From NCBI GenBank assembly GCA_035547915.1, contig DASZTS010000054.1, forward strand, positions 1 to 64,000: DNA of 64,000 nucleotides. Reading direction: 5' to 3'. The position numbers and the translations under genes are program-made. The notes below the pieces were generated by a model. It searched no databases. It was not told where the DNA came from and saw only the letters and a program-made list of their open reading frames with translations. Of the stretch, positions 35,755-45,753 are shown piece by piece. The stretch comes from DASSFG01 sp035547915. Its GTDB lineage: Bacteria; Planctomycetota; Planctomycetia; Pirellulales; JAICIG01. The first letter of the stretch is position 1. Each line of letters begins with the position of its first letter.

Positions 35755-37425
35755 TCATTGGTGCAGCGGAGGTTGAATGCGGAGCAGGGTACCGGTTCCC
35801 GGCTGAAACTTATCGTCGATCACCCAGGCGTTGCGCAATAGCACGAGCAGGCTGCCGTCGGGCGCGAACCGTAGATCGACCGGCCGCCGCAGACCGGCGG
35901 CAAACGTAGCAATTCGGTCGGGATGATCGGGATCGAGCGTCTTGATCCAACCGTGAACGAAGTCTGCGAAGAAATACTTCCCGCGGTATTCGGGCGGCCA
36001 ATCGCCCTCGAGCGGAGCGAAATCTCCGCCCGCGATCGACGCTTGCGGATAATGATGGATCGGGCCGCGGAATCGCTCGTCACTCGTCGGTCCGTGCTCG
36101 ACCGCCGGCCAACCATAGTTGGCTCCCGCGACGCCGACATTGATCTCTTCGAATTTTCCACCGACGTCGTTGATGTACAACTGGCCGCCCGCCTTGCGGA
36201 CCGCGAAAGTGAACGGGTTGCGCAGTCCCAGGGCCCAGATCGCTCCCAACTTGCCGCTCGTCTGCGCGAGAAACGGGTTGTCGGTGGGGATCGAGCCGTC
36301 CGCGTTGATGCGGAGCATTTTCCCTTGGAAGGTTGCCAGACTCTGTGCCGGCGTCTCGGCCGTCTGCTCACCGATAGCGATATAAAGCTTTCCGTCGCCC
36401 CCGAAATGCAGCGCCCCGCCCTGATGGCCGGCGGGCACATTTCCGCCGAGCGTCCGCTGGTCGTCGCCTGCCAGCAACAACCGCTCACTGTCGGGTGCGG
36501 CTACGTCCCCTGCGGCCGTAAAACGGCTGATGCGGTGGTGAGGGTACGGCTTGTCCGCCACATAACAGACGTAAACGTAGGGCTCGTCGGGAAAGCGAGG
36601 ATCGACCGTCACGCCGATCAGACCGCGTTCCCAAGTGGAATCGACCGGTAACGTCACAAAGGGAGTGGGAAGCAGTTTACCTTCCTTGATAACCCGCAGA
36701 TTGCCCGGCTGCTCGCAGACAAAAATGCGCCCGTCGGGAGCGACTTCCATCGCCGTTGCGCCGGTCAGTCCCGTGCAGACCGAGCTCGCCACAAAATCGG
36801 CGGGCAACTGAATCGGTCCTGTGATACCGGCGCCGAACGGTAAATTGCCGGCGGGCCGCAACGTGTCGAGATAGGCGATCAGATCGGTGAACTGCTCGAC
36901 CGTCATCAGCCTTTCGAGCCCCTCGGGCATCAGCGAGACGGGGCTTTCCTGCCGCTCGTCGATATCCGCAACCGATACACTATGTCGAACGGCATTTGCG
37001 TCGACGAGCGTGACGGAGTCGGCCGTCTGTTCTTTTACGATGCCCGTCAGTGTCAGGCCGGCGGTGGTCGATATCGAACAGGCACGAAATCCCTCGACAA
37101 TCTGTCGCGAGGGCTCGAGCAAGGACTCGATGAGGTGCGGTCGATCGAACTTCCCACCGATGTGCGATAGGTCGGGACCGACCTCACCGCCACGGCCATT
37201 GACCCGGTGGCAGCCGCCGCACCTGGTGCGTTGTTCGTTCGCAAACCACTGACCGCCGCGCGTCGGATCGCCCGGGTGTAGCAGTGCATACGTTTCGTAG
37301 TCGCGCTTCGTGACCGCGGCAGTGCGAGGTTCGGCGGACATGGCCCGCCGCCCACTCGAAGGATGCGAACCGACCGCAACCGTGAAGCCCAGCAGCACAA
37401 TCGAAATCGTTCGTAATCGAGGCAT
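35755..37425 (-). CDS. Haem-containing PQQ-type sugar dehydrogenase
   Basis: A 556-residue exported oxidoreductase. The signal peptide (MPRLRTISIVLLGFTVAVGS) is followed by a c-type cytochrome domain with RCGGCHRVNGRGG (CxxCH) and the Met-bearing SLMPEG block. A six-bladed propeller of the soluble glucose/sorbosone dehydrogenase type comes next (AMEVAPDGRIFVCEQPGNLRV, ERGLIGVTVDPRF, VYVCYV, LGGNVPAGHQGGALHFGGDGKLY, ALGLRNPFTFAV, VGVAGANYGWP). It would oxidise a sugar in the periplasm and pass electrons to its own haem. The frame extends 78 bases upstream, but the ATG at 37425 starts the signal peptide. Probably transcribed alone. Confidence 0.88.
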   Translation of the reverse strand: MPRLRTISIVLLGFTVAVGSHPSSGRRAMSAEPRTAAVTKRDYETYALLHPGDPTRGGQWFANEQRTRCGGCHRVNGRGGEVGPDLSHIGGKFDRPHLIESLLEPSRQIVEGFRACSISTTAGLTLTGIVKEQTADSVTLVDANAVRHSVSVADIDERQESPVSLMPEGLERLMTVEQFTDLIAYLDTLRPAGNLPFGAGITGPIQLPADFVASSVCTGLTGATAMEVAPDGRIFVCEQPGNLRVIKEGKLLPTPFVTLPVDSTWERGLIGVTVDPRFPDEPYVYVCYVADKPYPHHRISRFTAAGDVAAPDSERLLLAGDDQRTLGGNVPAGHQGGALHFGGDGKLYIAIGEQTAETPAQSLATFQGKMLRINADGSIPTDNPFLAQTSGKLGAIWALGLRNPFTFAVRKAGGQLYINDVGGKFEEINVGVAGANYGWPAVEHGPTSDERFRGPIHHYPQASIAGGDFAPLEGDWPPEYRGKYFFADFVHGWIKTLDPDHPDRIATFAAGLRRPVDLRFAPDGSLLVLLRNAWVIDDKFQPGTGTLLRIQPPLHQ

Positions 37426-37550
37426 CAGCGGCACGGGGTTGCGGCACAGCACGGCAGGAATCACGGTCGACTGCATCGTCGCCGAGGCGAGGTGCCAAGT
37501 CAACGTAGATGGCAGGGAAAAAGCCGCTCGCTGCCGTGCGCGGCAGGCGC

Positions 37551-39548
37551 TTACGCGTGATCGTCGGCGAGCGCATCGCCCGTTCCCGCCACTTGTGCCG
37601 GCAGCGTCGCCGACTGCACGGACGATTGAACCGGGGTCTCGATCTGCGTGACGACCGTCGGTGGGCCGCCGTCGTTTGCCACCGGAGCGAGTCCGTTAGG
37701 TACGGCGGTGGCGACGGATTCGGTGCCGACACTCGCGTCGCTGAAATACTCGTTCGACGATAGAAACATTTCGGCCACGGTCTCGAAATCGATGGTGCCC
37801 GTGGCGAGCAGGCTCGCCCAGCTCTGTTCTTCGGCCGCACTGTCGGCACGGCCCAGATATTGTTCGTAGTATTGGCCGATGATGTGTGCGGTCCGCTCGG
37901 GCGACGCGAGCACGATGTCGACGAGCTGAGACCGTGTTAAGCCCGAATTCAGCTCGTTCGACAGCGAGGTGACGCTGGTCGCATCGGCCGAGCGACCGAG
38001 CAGATCCTGGAACACTTGCTGGATGAATGCCGAGTTGCTCGACTGCGAGTCGAGGTATTCGGGCGATAGCATGAAGTCGCCGGCCACCGAAGTTTCGCTC
38101 GCGCCGGCCTCGAACACGCCCACCCAGTAATTGATTTCCGAGGCACCGGCCGAGCGGTGCAGAAACTCCTGGTAGTAGCCCGCCACCTGCTGGGCTCGGT
38201 GCTCGGCCGAATCCCACAACAGCTTCACGAAATTGAGGCGCGACAGCCCGTCGCCGAGCATCGTCACCCAGTTGTTCAGGCCGCTCTCGTCAGCCGCTCG
38301 ACCGAGCACCGTCTCATAGATGGCATTGATGTAGGCCGCCGTCTGGCTGTTATTGGTCGAGTTCGACGGCGTCGTCTCGCCGCCGACGATCGATTGAATG
38401 GCGCTCAGCAGATCGAGCCGCTTGAAGGTCAGGCCGGTATGGTTGACGTTGTCTTGCCCATGCCCTTGATCCACGATGCTGACGCCCGTGTTCTGCATGA
38501 TCGACAACACGTTCTCCGGGGTCGCCTCGGCGGCCTCGCCCCTGGCGTCGAGGGCCTGGATGATGTCGACGGCAGCGCCCGTGACGACGGGTGCGGCCAT
38601 CGACGTGCCGGCCATCGTGGCAAACGTGTCATTCAGATAGGTCGAGGTGATGAAGGCGCCGGGAGCCAGAATATCGAGTTGCGGTCCGCGCTGCGTGAAG
38701 CTGGTGATCTGGTCGGGCGCGCTCGTGTAATCTTCGGCACCGTCTGCCCAGGTGACCGATCCGAAGCTGCCGTCCCAAACGGCACCGACCGAGGCCACGA
38801 GATTGTTGATCGCCGGGAAGGCCAGGCCCGGCTGGCTGCCGTATGCGTAGTAACTGTTGCCGGCCGACGCCGCCACGAACACGTTGTCGTTTCGCAGGGT
38901 CTGCAAGTCCGAGTCGAGCATCGTCCATGGCTCATTGGTGAAATTGCCGGCGCCCAGCGACATATTCACCGCCACGATGTGGTATTGCTGCTGGTGGGCG
39001 GCCACCCATTGCAGGGCCAGGTCGACGTTGCCGAACGTGCCGGTGCCGCTGCTGTCGAGCACCTTGAGGGCAATAATTCCCACATCCGGGGCGATGCCTG
39101 GAACGCTTGAATTGTCGCTGGCGATGATGCCGGCCACGTGCGTTCCGTGCCCGTTGTCGTCCATCGGGTTGTTGTTGTTGGCGACGAAATTCCAGCCGCC
39201 GAGGTAACGTCCGGCAAAGGCCGGATTGTTGTAATCGATGCCCGTATCGATGATGGCGACGGAATAACCGGTCCCGGTATATCCGTATTGTTGTTGCTCT
39301 TGCTGGCCGCCAATCATGGGCAGCGCGCTGTCGGACAGGGAACCGGATGCGGTGGCACTCTCCGCATAGACGGCCTGATCGACAGGACCGATGGAAAAGG
39401 TCTCCTGGCGCCAGTCCTGCTGTGCCGCGGCGGCGGGCGTCGTGCTCAGCAGCAACAGCTCTTCGAGCCGCTCGAAACCCAATTGCCCATGAAGCTTTCC
39501 AGCGCCGCTCTCAACGGAACTGGGCAAGCCAGATCTGCGACCCGACAT
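37551..39548 (-). CDS. Subtilisin-like serine protease with DUF4214 repeats
   Basis: A 665-residue extracellular S8 protease. The N-terminus carries a planctomycete-type targeting motif (LGFERLEELLLLS) rather than a classical signal peptide. The catalytic triad is complete: Asp101 in VAIIDTGIDYNN, His137 in DNGHGTHVAGI, Ser316 in AGTSMAAPVV, with the oxyanion Asn in ASAGN. Residues about 410-645 hold three DUF4214-type helical repeats (YETVLGRAADESGLNNWV, YQEFLHRSAGASEINYWV, FQDLLGRSADATSVTSL) plus a partial fourth (YEQYLGRADSAAEEQSW). The start at 39548 has GGGAG upstream; the frame is open to 39776 without protein-like sequence. It probably degrades proteins outside the cell. Confidence 0.9.
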   Translation of the reverse strand: MSGRRSGLPSSVESGAGKLHGQLGFERLEELLLLSTTPAAAAQQDWRQETFSIGPVDQAVYAESATASGSLSDSALPMIGGQQEQQQYGYTGTGYSVAIIDTGIDYNNPAFAGRYLGGWNFVANNNNPMDDNGHGTHVAGIIASDNSSVPGIAPDVGIIALKVLDSSGTGTFGNVDLALQWVAAHQQQYHIVAVNMSLGAGNFTNEPWTMLDSDLQTLRNDNVFVAASAGNSYYAYGSQPGLAFPAINNLVASVGAVWDGSFGSVTWADGAEDYTSAPDQITSFTQRGPQLDILAPGAFITSTYLNDTFATMAGTSMAAPVVTGAAVDIIQALDARGEAAEATPENVLSIMQNTGVSIVDQGHGQDNVNHTGLTFKRLDLLSAIQSIVGGETTPSNSTNNSQTAAYINAIYETVLGRAADESGLNNWVTMLGDGLSRLNFVKLLWDSAEHRAQQVAGYYQEFLHRSAGASEINYWVGVFEAGASETSVAGDFMLSPEYLDSQSSNSAFIQQVFQDLLGRSADATSVTSLSNELNSGLTRSQLVDIVLASPERTAHIIGQYYEQYLGRADSAAEEQSWASLLATGTIDFETVAEMFLSSNEYFSDASVGTESVATAVPNGLAPVANDGGPPTVVTQIETPVQSSVQSATLPAQVAGTGDALADDHA

Positions 39549-39993
39549 GTGTACGGTCTCCCGAACCGCGAACGCGGTATCTTTGGAACTGCTCGCAACA
39601 GCGCCCATTCGGGTGCGGTTGCACGACTTTCCCAGGCCCTGAACCGGGCCGGATTTGCCTGAGGGAAGGCTAAAGAAACTGTAGGTTGCGATTCTGCGCG
39701 TGAGACGGCCTGCCGAAAGTTCACGCGGCGACGCGGCAATGAAGGGCTTGCCGTGGTGCCGGAATGGCGCTATCAATCTGGTCGTGGCGCTCGCCCTCGA
39801 CCCTGCCTACAACACGCCTCCTAGCGGTCTTGCGCCTCGGCCGATGCCCGCCTTGATCGCTCATCACCGACGGCTGAACTGCCGAAGTATCTCTCGTTCT
39901 TGGAGGGACCGATCGCTCGTACCTCCGCGCGGACATTGACGCCGGGCAGGGCTTCCGGCCTGAGACGCAGCTAAACAGAGAGACGGCCACCGC
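39549..39993. other. Divergent intergenic region between protease and glgX
   Basis: No gene is supported in these 445 bases. Frames on both strands lack ribosome sites and protein-like composition. The region must hold the promoters of the two divergent genes, but I see no convincing -35/-10 pair. Confidence 0.4.
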
Positions 39994-42219
39994 ATGACGC
40001 TATCTTCTTCGCATGACAACCTTGCCAACGGACACCAGAACAACCTGACGGGCTTGGCGGGACAGCCCAATAGCCCCAGCGCGGTTTCGACGACCGGGCC
40101 GCTCGCACTACCCGTCTCGTTGCCACCGGGCTGGCCCGATATCACCCGGCAAGTCCAACTGCCGGGCTGGCAGTTTTGTCAGCCCTTGCCGTACGGAGCG
40201 ATTCTGCGCGAAGGCGGTGTGCAATTCGCCGTCTTCAGCCGTTCGGCGAGCGCCATGCGCGTGCTGCTTTACGACGAAGTGGGCGATCGCGAACCGAGCC
40301 GCGTGGTACACTTCCACCCCGAGCTCGATCGTTGGGGCGATATATGGAGCGTCTTCGTGCCGCACGTGGGCGCCGGTCAGCTCTATCATGTGCAGGCCGA
40401 CGGGCCGTTCGATCCCGACCGTGGCCATCGCTTCGATGGCAAGGCCCGGCTCATCGATCCGTATGCGCGTGCCCTGGCCGGCGATTTCCTGCCCGACGAC
40501 GACGGCATCATCCGTCCGCCGAAGTGTGTCGTGGTCGACGATACCTTCGATTGGCGCGGCGACCGTCCGCTCAATCGAAAACTGTCGGAGACGGTCATCT
40601 ACGAACTGCACGTGCGCGGCTTCACGCGTTCGCCGACCAGCGGCACGGGTTATCCCGGCACATACCTCGGCGTCATCGAAAAGATCCCTTACTTGCAGTC
40701 GCTGGGAGTGACCGCCGTCGAACTGATGCCGGTGCACGAATTCCCCATCAACAACTGCCACGGCCAACCGGAACCGCGGGCGAACTACTGGGGCTACGAT
40801 CCGCTGGCCTTCTTCGCCCCACACCGCGGCTATGCCGCCAGCCGCGAGCCCGGCGCCCAGGTGCGCGAATTCAAGGAGATGGTGCGGGCACTGCACCAGG
40901 CGGGCATCGAAGTCATCCTTGATGTGGTCTTTAACCACACCGCGGAAGGGAACCAGTACGGACCGACGCTGAGCTTCAAGGGCTTAGGCAACCGCATCTA
41001 CTACATCTTGGCCAACGGCGGCCGCGACTATTGCAATTACTCGGGCTGCGGTAACACGGTGAATGGCAATCACCCGGTGGTCCGCGAACTGATCTTCCTC
41101 TGCTTGCGACACTGGGTGCACAACTACCACATCGATGGGTTCCGTTTCGACTTAGCTTCGGTGCTCAGCCGCGACCGTAGCGGAAACCTGGTGCCGAATC
41201 CTCCGCTGGTCGAGTCGATCGGCGAGGATCCACTTTTGGCCCGCACCAAGATCATCGCCGAAGCGTGGGATGCCGCGGGTGCCTACCAGGTCGGCTCGTT
41301 CTCGAATCGGCGCTGGGCCGAATGGAACGGCCGCTACCGCGACGACGTGCGCCGCTTCTGGCGAGGCGACGAGGGGATGACCGGCGCCTTGGCGACGCGC
41401 CTGGCCGGATCGAGCGATTTGTACGGTCCCAGCGGCAGGCAACCGTACCACAGCATCAATTTCATCACCGCACACGACGGTTTCACGCAGAACGATCTGG
41501 TCACCTATCAGGAAAAGCACAACGCCGCCAACGGAGAAGGGAACCGCGACGGCGAGAACATGAACTGTAGTTGTAATTTCGGAGTTGAGGGACCGACCCG
41601 CCGTGCGTCGGTCGAGCGGATTCGGGCCCGGCAGATACGAAATTTCCTGGCCACGCTCTTTCTCAGCCAGGGGGTTCCCATGTTGTTGGCCGGCGACGAA
41701 TGCCGCCGCACGCAGCGCGGCAACAACAACGCCTGGTGCCAAGACAATCCCACGTCGTGGTTCGATTGGGACCTGGTCAAGGACAATGCCGACTTGGTGC
41801 GATTCTGCCGGGCGCTGGTGGCGTTCCGCAAGCGACAACCGACGGTGCGGAGGGCGAGCTTTCTGGCCGGTATGCCCGGCGCGCCAGGCTCCCTGGCCGA
41901 CGTAAGCTGGTTCAACGCCGAGGGACGGCTGATGAATTGGGTGCACGGCGACCGTAGCCTGCAATGCCTATTCGGGGCGTGGCCCATGAACGGTCCTAGT
42001 TCCTTGGCGGCGCGTCACGTGTTGGTGATGCTGCACGCCGATTGGGCACCGCGCGAGTTCACGTTGCCGCACGTGGGTCACGACATCCATTGGCGGCTGT
42101 TCGTCAATACCGCGGCCGAAACCCCCGAGGATGTCTATCCCGCTGCCGACGGCCCCCCGCCCACCGACAACAAACTGCTGCTCATCGGCCATTCGCTCGT
42201 TTGCTATGTCGCCGCGTGA
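39994..42219 (+). CDS. glgX: Glycogen debranching enzyme (isoamylase family)
   Basis: A 741-residue GH13 debranching enzyme that cleaves alpha-1,6 branches of glycogen or limit dextrins. An N-terminal CBM48-like domain (YGAILREGGVQFAVFSRSASAM) precedes the catalytic barrel: VIYELHVRGFTRSP, VELMPVHEFPI, ILDVVFNHTAEG, GFRFDLASVL with the nucleophile Asp, IIAEAWDAAG with the acid Glu, and NFITAHDGF with the third Asp. The C-terminal beta domain is present. The first 45 residues are an extra Gln/Ser/Pro-rich tail. No other glycogen gene is adjacent. Cytoplasmic. Confidence 0.92.
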   Translation: MTLSSSHDNLANGHQNNLTGLAGQPNSPSAVSTTGPLALPVSLPPGWPDITRQVQLPGWQFCQPLPYGAILREGGVQFAVFSRSASAMRVLLYDEVGDREPSRVVHFHPELDRWGDIWSVFVPHVGAGQLYHVQADGPFDPDRGHRFDGKARLIDPYARALAGDFLPDDDGIIRPPKCVVVDDTFDWRGDRPLNRKLSETVIYELHVRGFTRSPTSGTGYPGTYLGVIEKIPYLQSLGVTAVELMPVHEFPINNCHGQPEPRANYWGYDPLAFFAPHRGYAASREPGAQVREFKEMVRALHQAGIEVILDVVFNHTAEGNQYGPTLSFKGLGNRIYYILANGGRDYCNYSGCGNTVNGNHPVVRELIFLCLRHWVHNYHIDGFRFDLASVLSRDRSGNLVPNPPLVESIGEDPLLARTKIIAEAWDAAGAYQVGSFSNRRWAEWNGRYRDDVRRFWRGDEGMTGALATRLAGSSDLYGPSGRQPYHSINFITAHDGFTQNDLVTYQEKHNAANGEGNRDGENMNCSCNFGVEGPTRRASVERIRARQIRNFLATLFLSQGVPMLLAGDECRRTQRGNNNAWCQDNPTSWFDWDLVKDNADLVRFCRALVAFRKRQPTVRRASFLAGMPGAPGSLADVSWFNAEGRLMNWVHGDRSLQCLFGAWPMNGPSSLAARHVLVMLHADWAPREFTLPHVGHDIHWRLFVNTAAETPEDVYPAADGPPPTDNKLLLIGHSLVCYVAA

Positions 42220-42272
42220 CGCGGCTCTAAGTGCGGCGTTTCAGCACCGTCCATCCTGAGGCGGCGCCTGTC

Positions 42273-42312
42273 GATCATGCCCGTCGTGCCTTTCGCGCAG
42301 GCGGGCATGATC
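42273..42312. terminator. Hairpin between convergent glgX and uvrD-type genes
   Basis: GATCATGCCCG (42273-42283) and CGGGCATGATC (42302-42312) form a perfect 11-base-pair stem. The loop can close further by TGC/GCA pairing. It lies 54 bases after the glgX stop and 17 bases from the helicase stop. No T run on either side. Confidence 0.6.
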
Positions 42313-42328
42313 GTCAGGGCGGCGGGTG

Positions 42329-44644
42329 CTATTCGTTGCCGCCGACCGGGCGCAGTGTGCTCTGGGACAATACGAACTTCTTTTGTCCAACGGCCGCGAA
42401 GGCGACCGTCGCGGTACGGCGGACACCGCTGCCGGAGAGAGCGACGATCTTTCCCAAACCATATTCGGGGTGCAACACCACCATCCCCTGATAAAAAATC
42501 TCGGGGGAGGATTCGTTCGCACCCGCGCCGGGTGAGGCCAATTGCGCGGCTGTCATCAGCGACGGAAAACGCCCCCTCGCGGGGCTCACAACGTCGCTCT
42601 CCGCCGCTTCCGACGACCATACTTCATCCTCGTGGTGTTCGTGCAGTTCCATGCCGTCTTCGGCTGCGCTCGAATCATCCCACTCATCGCCGCCGGGAGC
42701 GGACACCTGATCCGCCCAAACCGCTTGGGTCGCGTCCAACTCGTCGAACGGCAACTCGAGCAGGAATTTGCTGGGAATGGTCATCTGCCGCCGGCCGCGA
42801 AACTCGCGATACTGCGAGATGCTGAGCTGCAACTCTTCCTGGGCGCGAGTGAGGCCCACGAACAACAAACGCCGTTCTTCCTCGAGCTGATCGGGGTCAT
42901 TCTGACTTCGCTCGTGCGGCAGCAACCCTTCTTCGACCGCGACGATGAACACGCAGGGAAATTCCAATCCCTTCGATGCGTGTAACGTCATCAACGCCAC
43001 GCGGTCGTCGCTCGTCTCCCAGACGTCGACGTCGTTGATCAGGCAAACGTCCTCCAAGAATTCTTCCAAATGGCCTTCGCCGGGCGTCAGCTCGTCGAAC
43101 TCACGGGCGGCGGTCAACAACTCCTGAATGTTGGCGAGCCGTTCCTGGTCTTCCGTCAAACCACTGTCGGCCAGATGCGCTTGGTAACCCGTTTCGTTCA
43201 TGACATGGCCGAGAATCTCTTCCACCGGCCGCATGGAAATGAGGTTGAGCCGATCGAACAGGGCTACGAACTTGGCGACCGCGACGGCCGCTTTTTTGGG
43301 TATCGACTCGACGACACCCGCCTCGCGGGCCGCTTCGAGAAGCGTCTTGCCATACCGCGTGGCATGCGCTCCGAGCCGATCGAGCGTCGTCTTGCCGATG
43401 CCGCGCGGCGGCGTGTTGACCACCCGCCAGAAGGCGACGTCGTCGCACGGGTTGTTGAGCAACATCAGATATGCCAAGACGTCTTTGATCTCTTTGCGTT
43501 GATAGAACTCGACGCCGTTGACCATTTGATACGGAATGCCTGCCGCGCGCAGGGCGAATTCCAGGGCCCGCGACAAGGCATTCACGCGATAGAAGACGGC
43601 AAAGTCGCGCGGTCGGCGCCGTCCGCTGCGAACCGCCTCGGCGATCTGCGCGGCGATGTGTTCCGCCTCGTCGGTCTGCGTCGGATAGGCGGTGTAGCGC
43701 ACCGGCCTGCCTTCCGCATTCTCGGTGAACAGGCCTTTGTCCTTGCGGCGTCGATTGTGCGAGATCAGCTCGGCAGCCACGCGCAAAATGCGCTTCGTGC
43801 TGCGATAATTCTGCTCCAGCCGGACGACGCGCACGTTCGGAAAGTCATGCTCGAAATTGAGAATGTTGTTGATGTTCGCGCCACGCCAGCCGTAGATCGA
43901 TTGGTCGGGATCGCCCGTCACCGACAGGTTGGGATAGGTGACCGACAGGGCCCGCACGATGGCATATTGGGCCAGGTTGGTGTCCTGGTATTCGTCGACC
44001 AGGATGTACCTGTAGCGGGCATCGAGCGATTCTCGCAACTCGGGATTGCCGCGCAGCAACGTGGCCACGTGCAGCAGCAAGTCGTCGAAATCGACCGCGT
44101 TCGCAGCCAAGAGCCGCCGTTGATAGATCGGATAGACCTTGGCGACGACCGCTCCCAACGGCTGCCCGATCCGCGGCTGGTATTCTTCGGGGCCGATCAG
44201 ATTGTTCTTGGCCCAACTGATGGCCGTGCCAATCTGCTGTGGCGTGAAGTGTTTGCTGTCGACGTCGGCTGCCTCGCAAGCCCGGCGCAACACAGAGGTG
44301 CTATCGCCCGTGTCGTAGATCGTGTAATTCTCGGCCAGCCCGACGAGCGAGGCATATTGCCTGAGCGATCGGGCGCAGAAGCGGTGGAAGGTTCCCACCC
44401 ACACAGACTGCCCGGGCGCGAGCCGCTCGATGCGGCTTTTCATCTCGTCGGCCGCCTTGTTGGTGAACGTCAGCGCCAGGATCTGGCGAGCCGGAACGCC
44501 ATGCCGCAGCAGGTTGGCGATGCGGTGCGTCACCACGCGAGTCTTGCCGCTCCCTGGCCCGGCGAGCATCAAGAGCGGTCCGTCGATGTGCTCGACGGCC
44601 TCGCGCTGCGCCGCCGTAAGGTGATCGAGAAGGTCGTCCATCAT
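42329..44644 (-). CDS. pcrA: UvrD/PcrA-type superfamily 1 DNA helicase
   Basis: A 771-residue ATP-dependent 3'-5' DNA helicase for repair and replication restart. Motifs in order: Q-motif LTAAQREAVEH, Walker A AGPGSGKTR (residues 28-36), LALTFTNKAADEM, VGTFHRFCARSLRQ, Walker B ILVDEYQDTN, GDPDQSIYGWRGA, LEQNYRST, MTLHASKGLEF and VGLTRAQEEL. The C-terminal 100 residues end in a Tudor-like segment typical of PcrA (YQGMVVLHPEYGLGKIVAL). Transcribed alone, divergent from the UDP-glucuronate decarboxylase gene. Confidence 0.95.
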   Translation of the reverse strand: MMDDLLDHLTAAQREAVEHIDGPLLMLAGPGSGKTRVVTHRIANLLRHGVPARQILALTFTNKAADEMKSRIERLAPGQSVWVGTFHRFCARSLRQYASLVGLAENYTIYDTGDSTSVLRRACEAADVDSKHFTPQQIGTAISWAKNNLIGPEEYQPRIGQPLGAVVAKVYPIYQRRLLAANAVDFDDLLLHVATLLRGNPELRESLDARYRYILVDEYQDTNLAQYAIVRALSVTYPNLSVTGDPDQSIYGWRGANINNILNFEHDFPNVRVVRLEQNYRSTKRILRVAAELISHNRRRKDKGLFTENAEGRPVRYTAYPTQTDEAEHIAAQIAEAVRSGRRRPRDFAVFYRVNALSRALEFALRAAGIPYQMVNGVEFYQRKEIKDVLAYLMLLNNPCDDVAFWRVVNTPPRGIGKTTLDRLGAHATRYGKTLLEAAREAGVVESIPKKAAVAVAKFVALFDRLNLISMRPVEEILGHVMNETGYQAHLADSGLTEDQERLANIQELLTAAREFDELTPGEGHLEEFLEDVCLINDVDVWETSDDRVALMTLHASKGLEFPCVFIVAVEEGLLPHERSQNDPDQLEEERRLLFVGLTRAQEELQLSISQYREFRGRRQMTIPSKFLLELPFDELDATQAVWADQVSAPGGDEWDDSSAAEDGMELHEHHEDEVWSSEAAESDVVSPARGRFPSLMTAAQLASPGAGANESSPEIFYQGMVVLHPEYGLGKIVALSGSGVRRTATVAFAAVGQKKFVLSQSTLRPVGGNE

Positions 44645-44776
44645 GTGATCATACGAGTCGCTCCGCGGAGCGGGTATCCCTGGAAAATCGCGTGGGCTAA
44701 GATTAGGACGTTGCCGTCGCCTGAAACCAAAGGCCGAAACCCCCGATCCGAATCCAGCCGCCGAGCCCCCATCCCT

Positions 44777-45751
44777 GTGTCTGACATCAAGCGCATTCTC
44801 GTTACCGGCGGAGCCGGCTTCTTAGGCTCTAAATTGTGCGAACTTCTGGCGGATGAGGGGCACGACGTCATCTGCCTCGACAACTTCTTCACCAGTCAGA
44901 AGAGCAACGTCGAGCATCTGCTCGCGCGGCCGAACTTCGAGCTCATCCGTCACGACATCACGCAGCCTATCTGGTTGGAAGTCGACCAGATTTACAACCT
45001 GGCGTGTCCGGCCGCACCCGGCCACTATCAATACAATCCCATCAAGACGATGAAGACGTCGGTGATGGGGGCGATCAATGTGCTGGGAATGGCCAAGCGG
45101 TGCCGCGCCAAGGTGCTACAGGCATCGACGAGCGAGGTCTACGGCGACCCGGAGATTCACCCCCAGCCCGAATCGTATCGCGGCGCGGTGAACCCGATCG
45201 GGCCGCGAGCCTGTTACGACGAGGGCAAACGCGCCGCGGAGACGCTGTTTTTCGACTACCACCGCATGAACCGCGTCAATGTGCGCGTCGTGCGCATCTT
45301 CAATACCTACGGGCCGGGTATGCACCCTTACGACGGCCGCGTGGTTTCGAACTTCATCCAGCAGGCGCTGGCGGGCCGCGACATCACCATCTATGGCAAT
45401 GGCGAGCAAACCCGCAGCTTCTGTTACCGCGACGATTTGCTGGCGGGGATGATTCGGATGATGAACGGCCCCGACGATTTCGTCGGCCCCGTCAACCTGG
45501 GCAATCCCGGCGAGTTCACGATCAAAGAGTTGGCACAACTCGTACTCGAGCTGACCGGATCGAAATCGCGATTGGTCTACGAACCAGCGCCCGCCGACGA
45601 TCCTCGGCAGCGCCGCCCCGACATCGCACTCGCCAAGCAGCGGCTTGGCTGGGAGCCGAAAGTGGCCTTGCGCGACGGCCTCATCCCCACCATTAAATGG
45701 TTCCGATCGATCGATCTGAGTCATTATCGCCCACCCACACCTAACCATTAA
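44777..45751 (+). CDS. UDP-glucuronate decarboxylase (UDP-xylose synthase)
   Basis: A 324-residue short-chain dehydrogenase of the UXS group, converting UDP-glucuronate to UDP-xylose. It has the NAD site TGGAGFLGSKLCELL, the block YNLACPAAPGHYQYNPIKT that marks UXS, the catalytic ASTSEVYGDP and YDEGKRAAE (YxxxK), and RIFNTYGPGMHPYDGRVVS. The GTG at 44777 gives a start directly before the first beta strand (MSDIKRILVTGG); the frame is open far upstream only as a shadow of the antisense helicase gene. It leads a run with the Gfo/Idh/MocA and epimerase genes, separated by 2 and 1 bases. Confidence 0.92.
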   Translation: MSDIKRILVTGGAGFLGSKLCELLADEGHDVICLDNFFTSQKSNVEHLLARPNFELIRHDITQPIWLEVDQIYNLACPAAPGHYQYNPIKTMKTSVMGAINVLGMAKRCRAKVLQASTSEVYGDPEIHPQPESYRGAVNPIGPRACYDEGKRAAETLFFDYHRMNRVNVRVVRIFNTYGPGMHPYDGRVVSNFIQQALAGRDITIYGNGEQTRSFCYRDDLLAGMIRMMNGPDDFVGPVNLGNPGEFTIKELAQLVLELTGSKSRLVYEPAPADDPRQRRPDIALAKQRLGWEPKVALRDGLIPTIKWFRSIDLSHYRPPTPNH

Positions 45752-45753
45752 TC

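Noticed and set aside
43070..44776. N-terminal extension of about 570 codons on the UDP-glucuronate decarboxylase frame
   Set aside because: It is the antisense of the helicase gene. The GTG at 44777 gives a normal-length enzyme.
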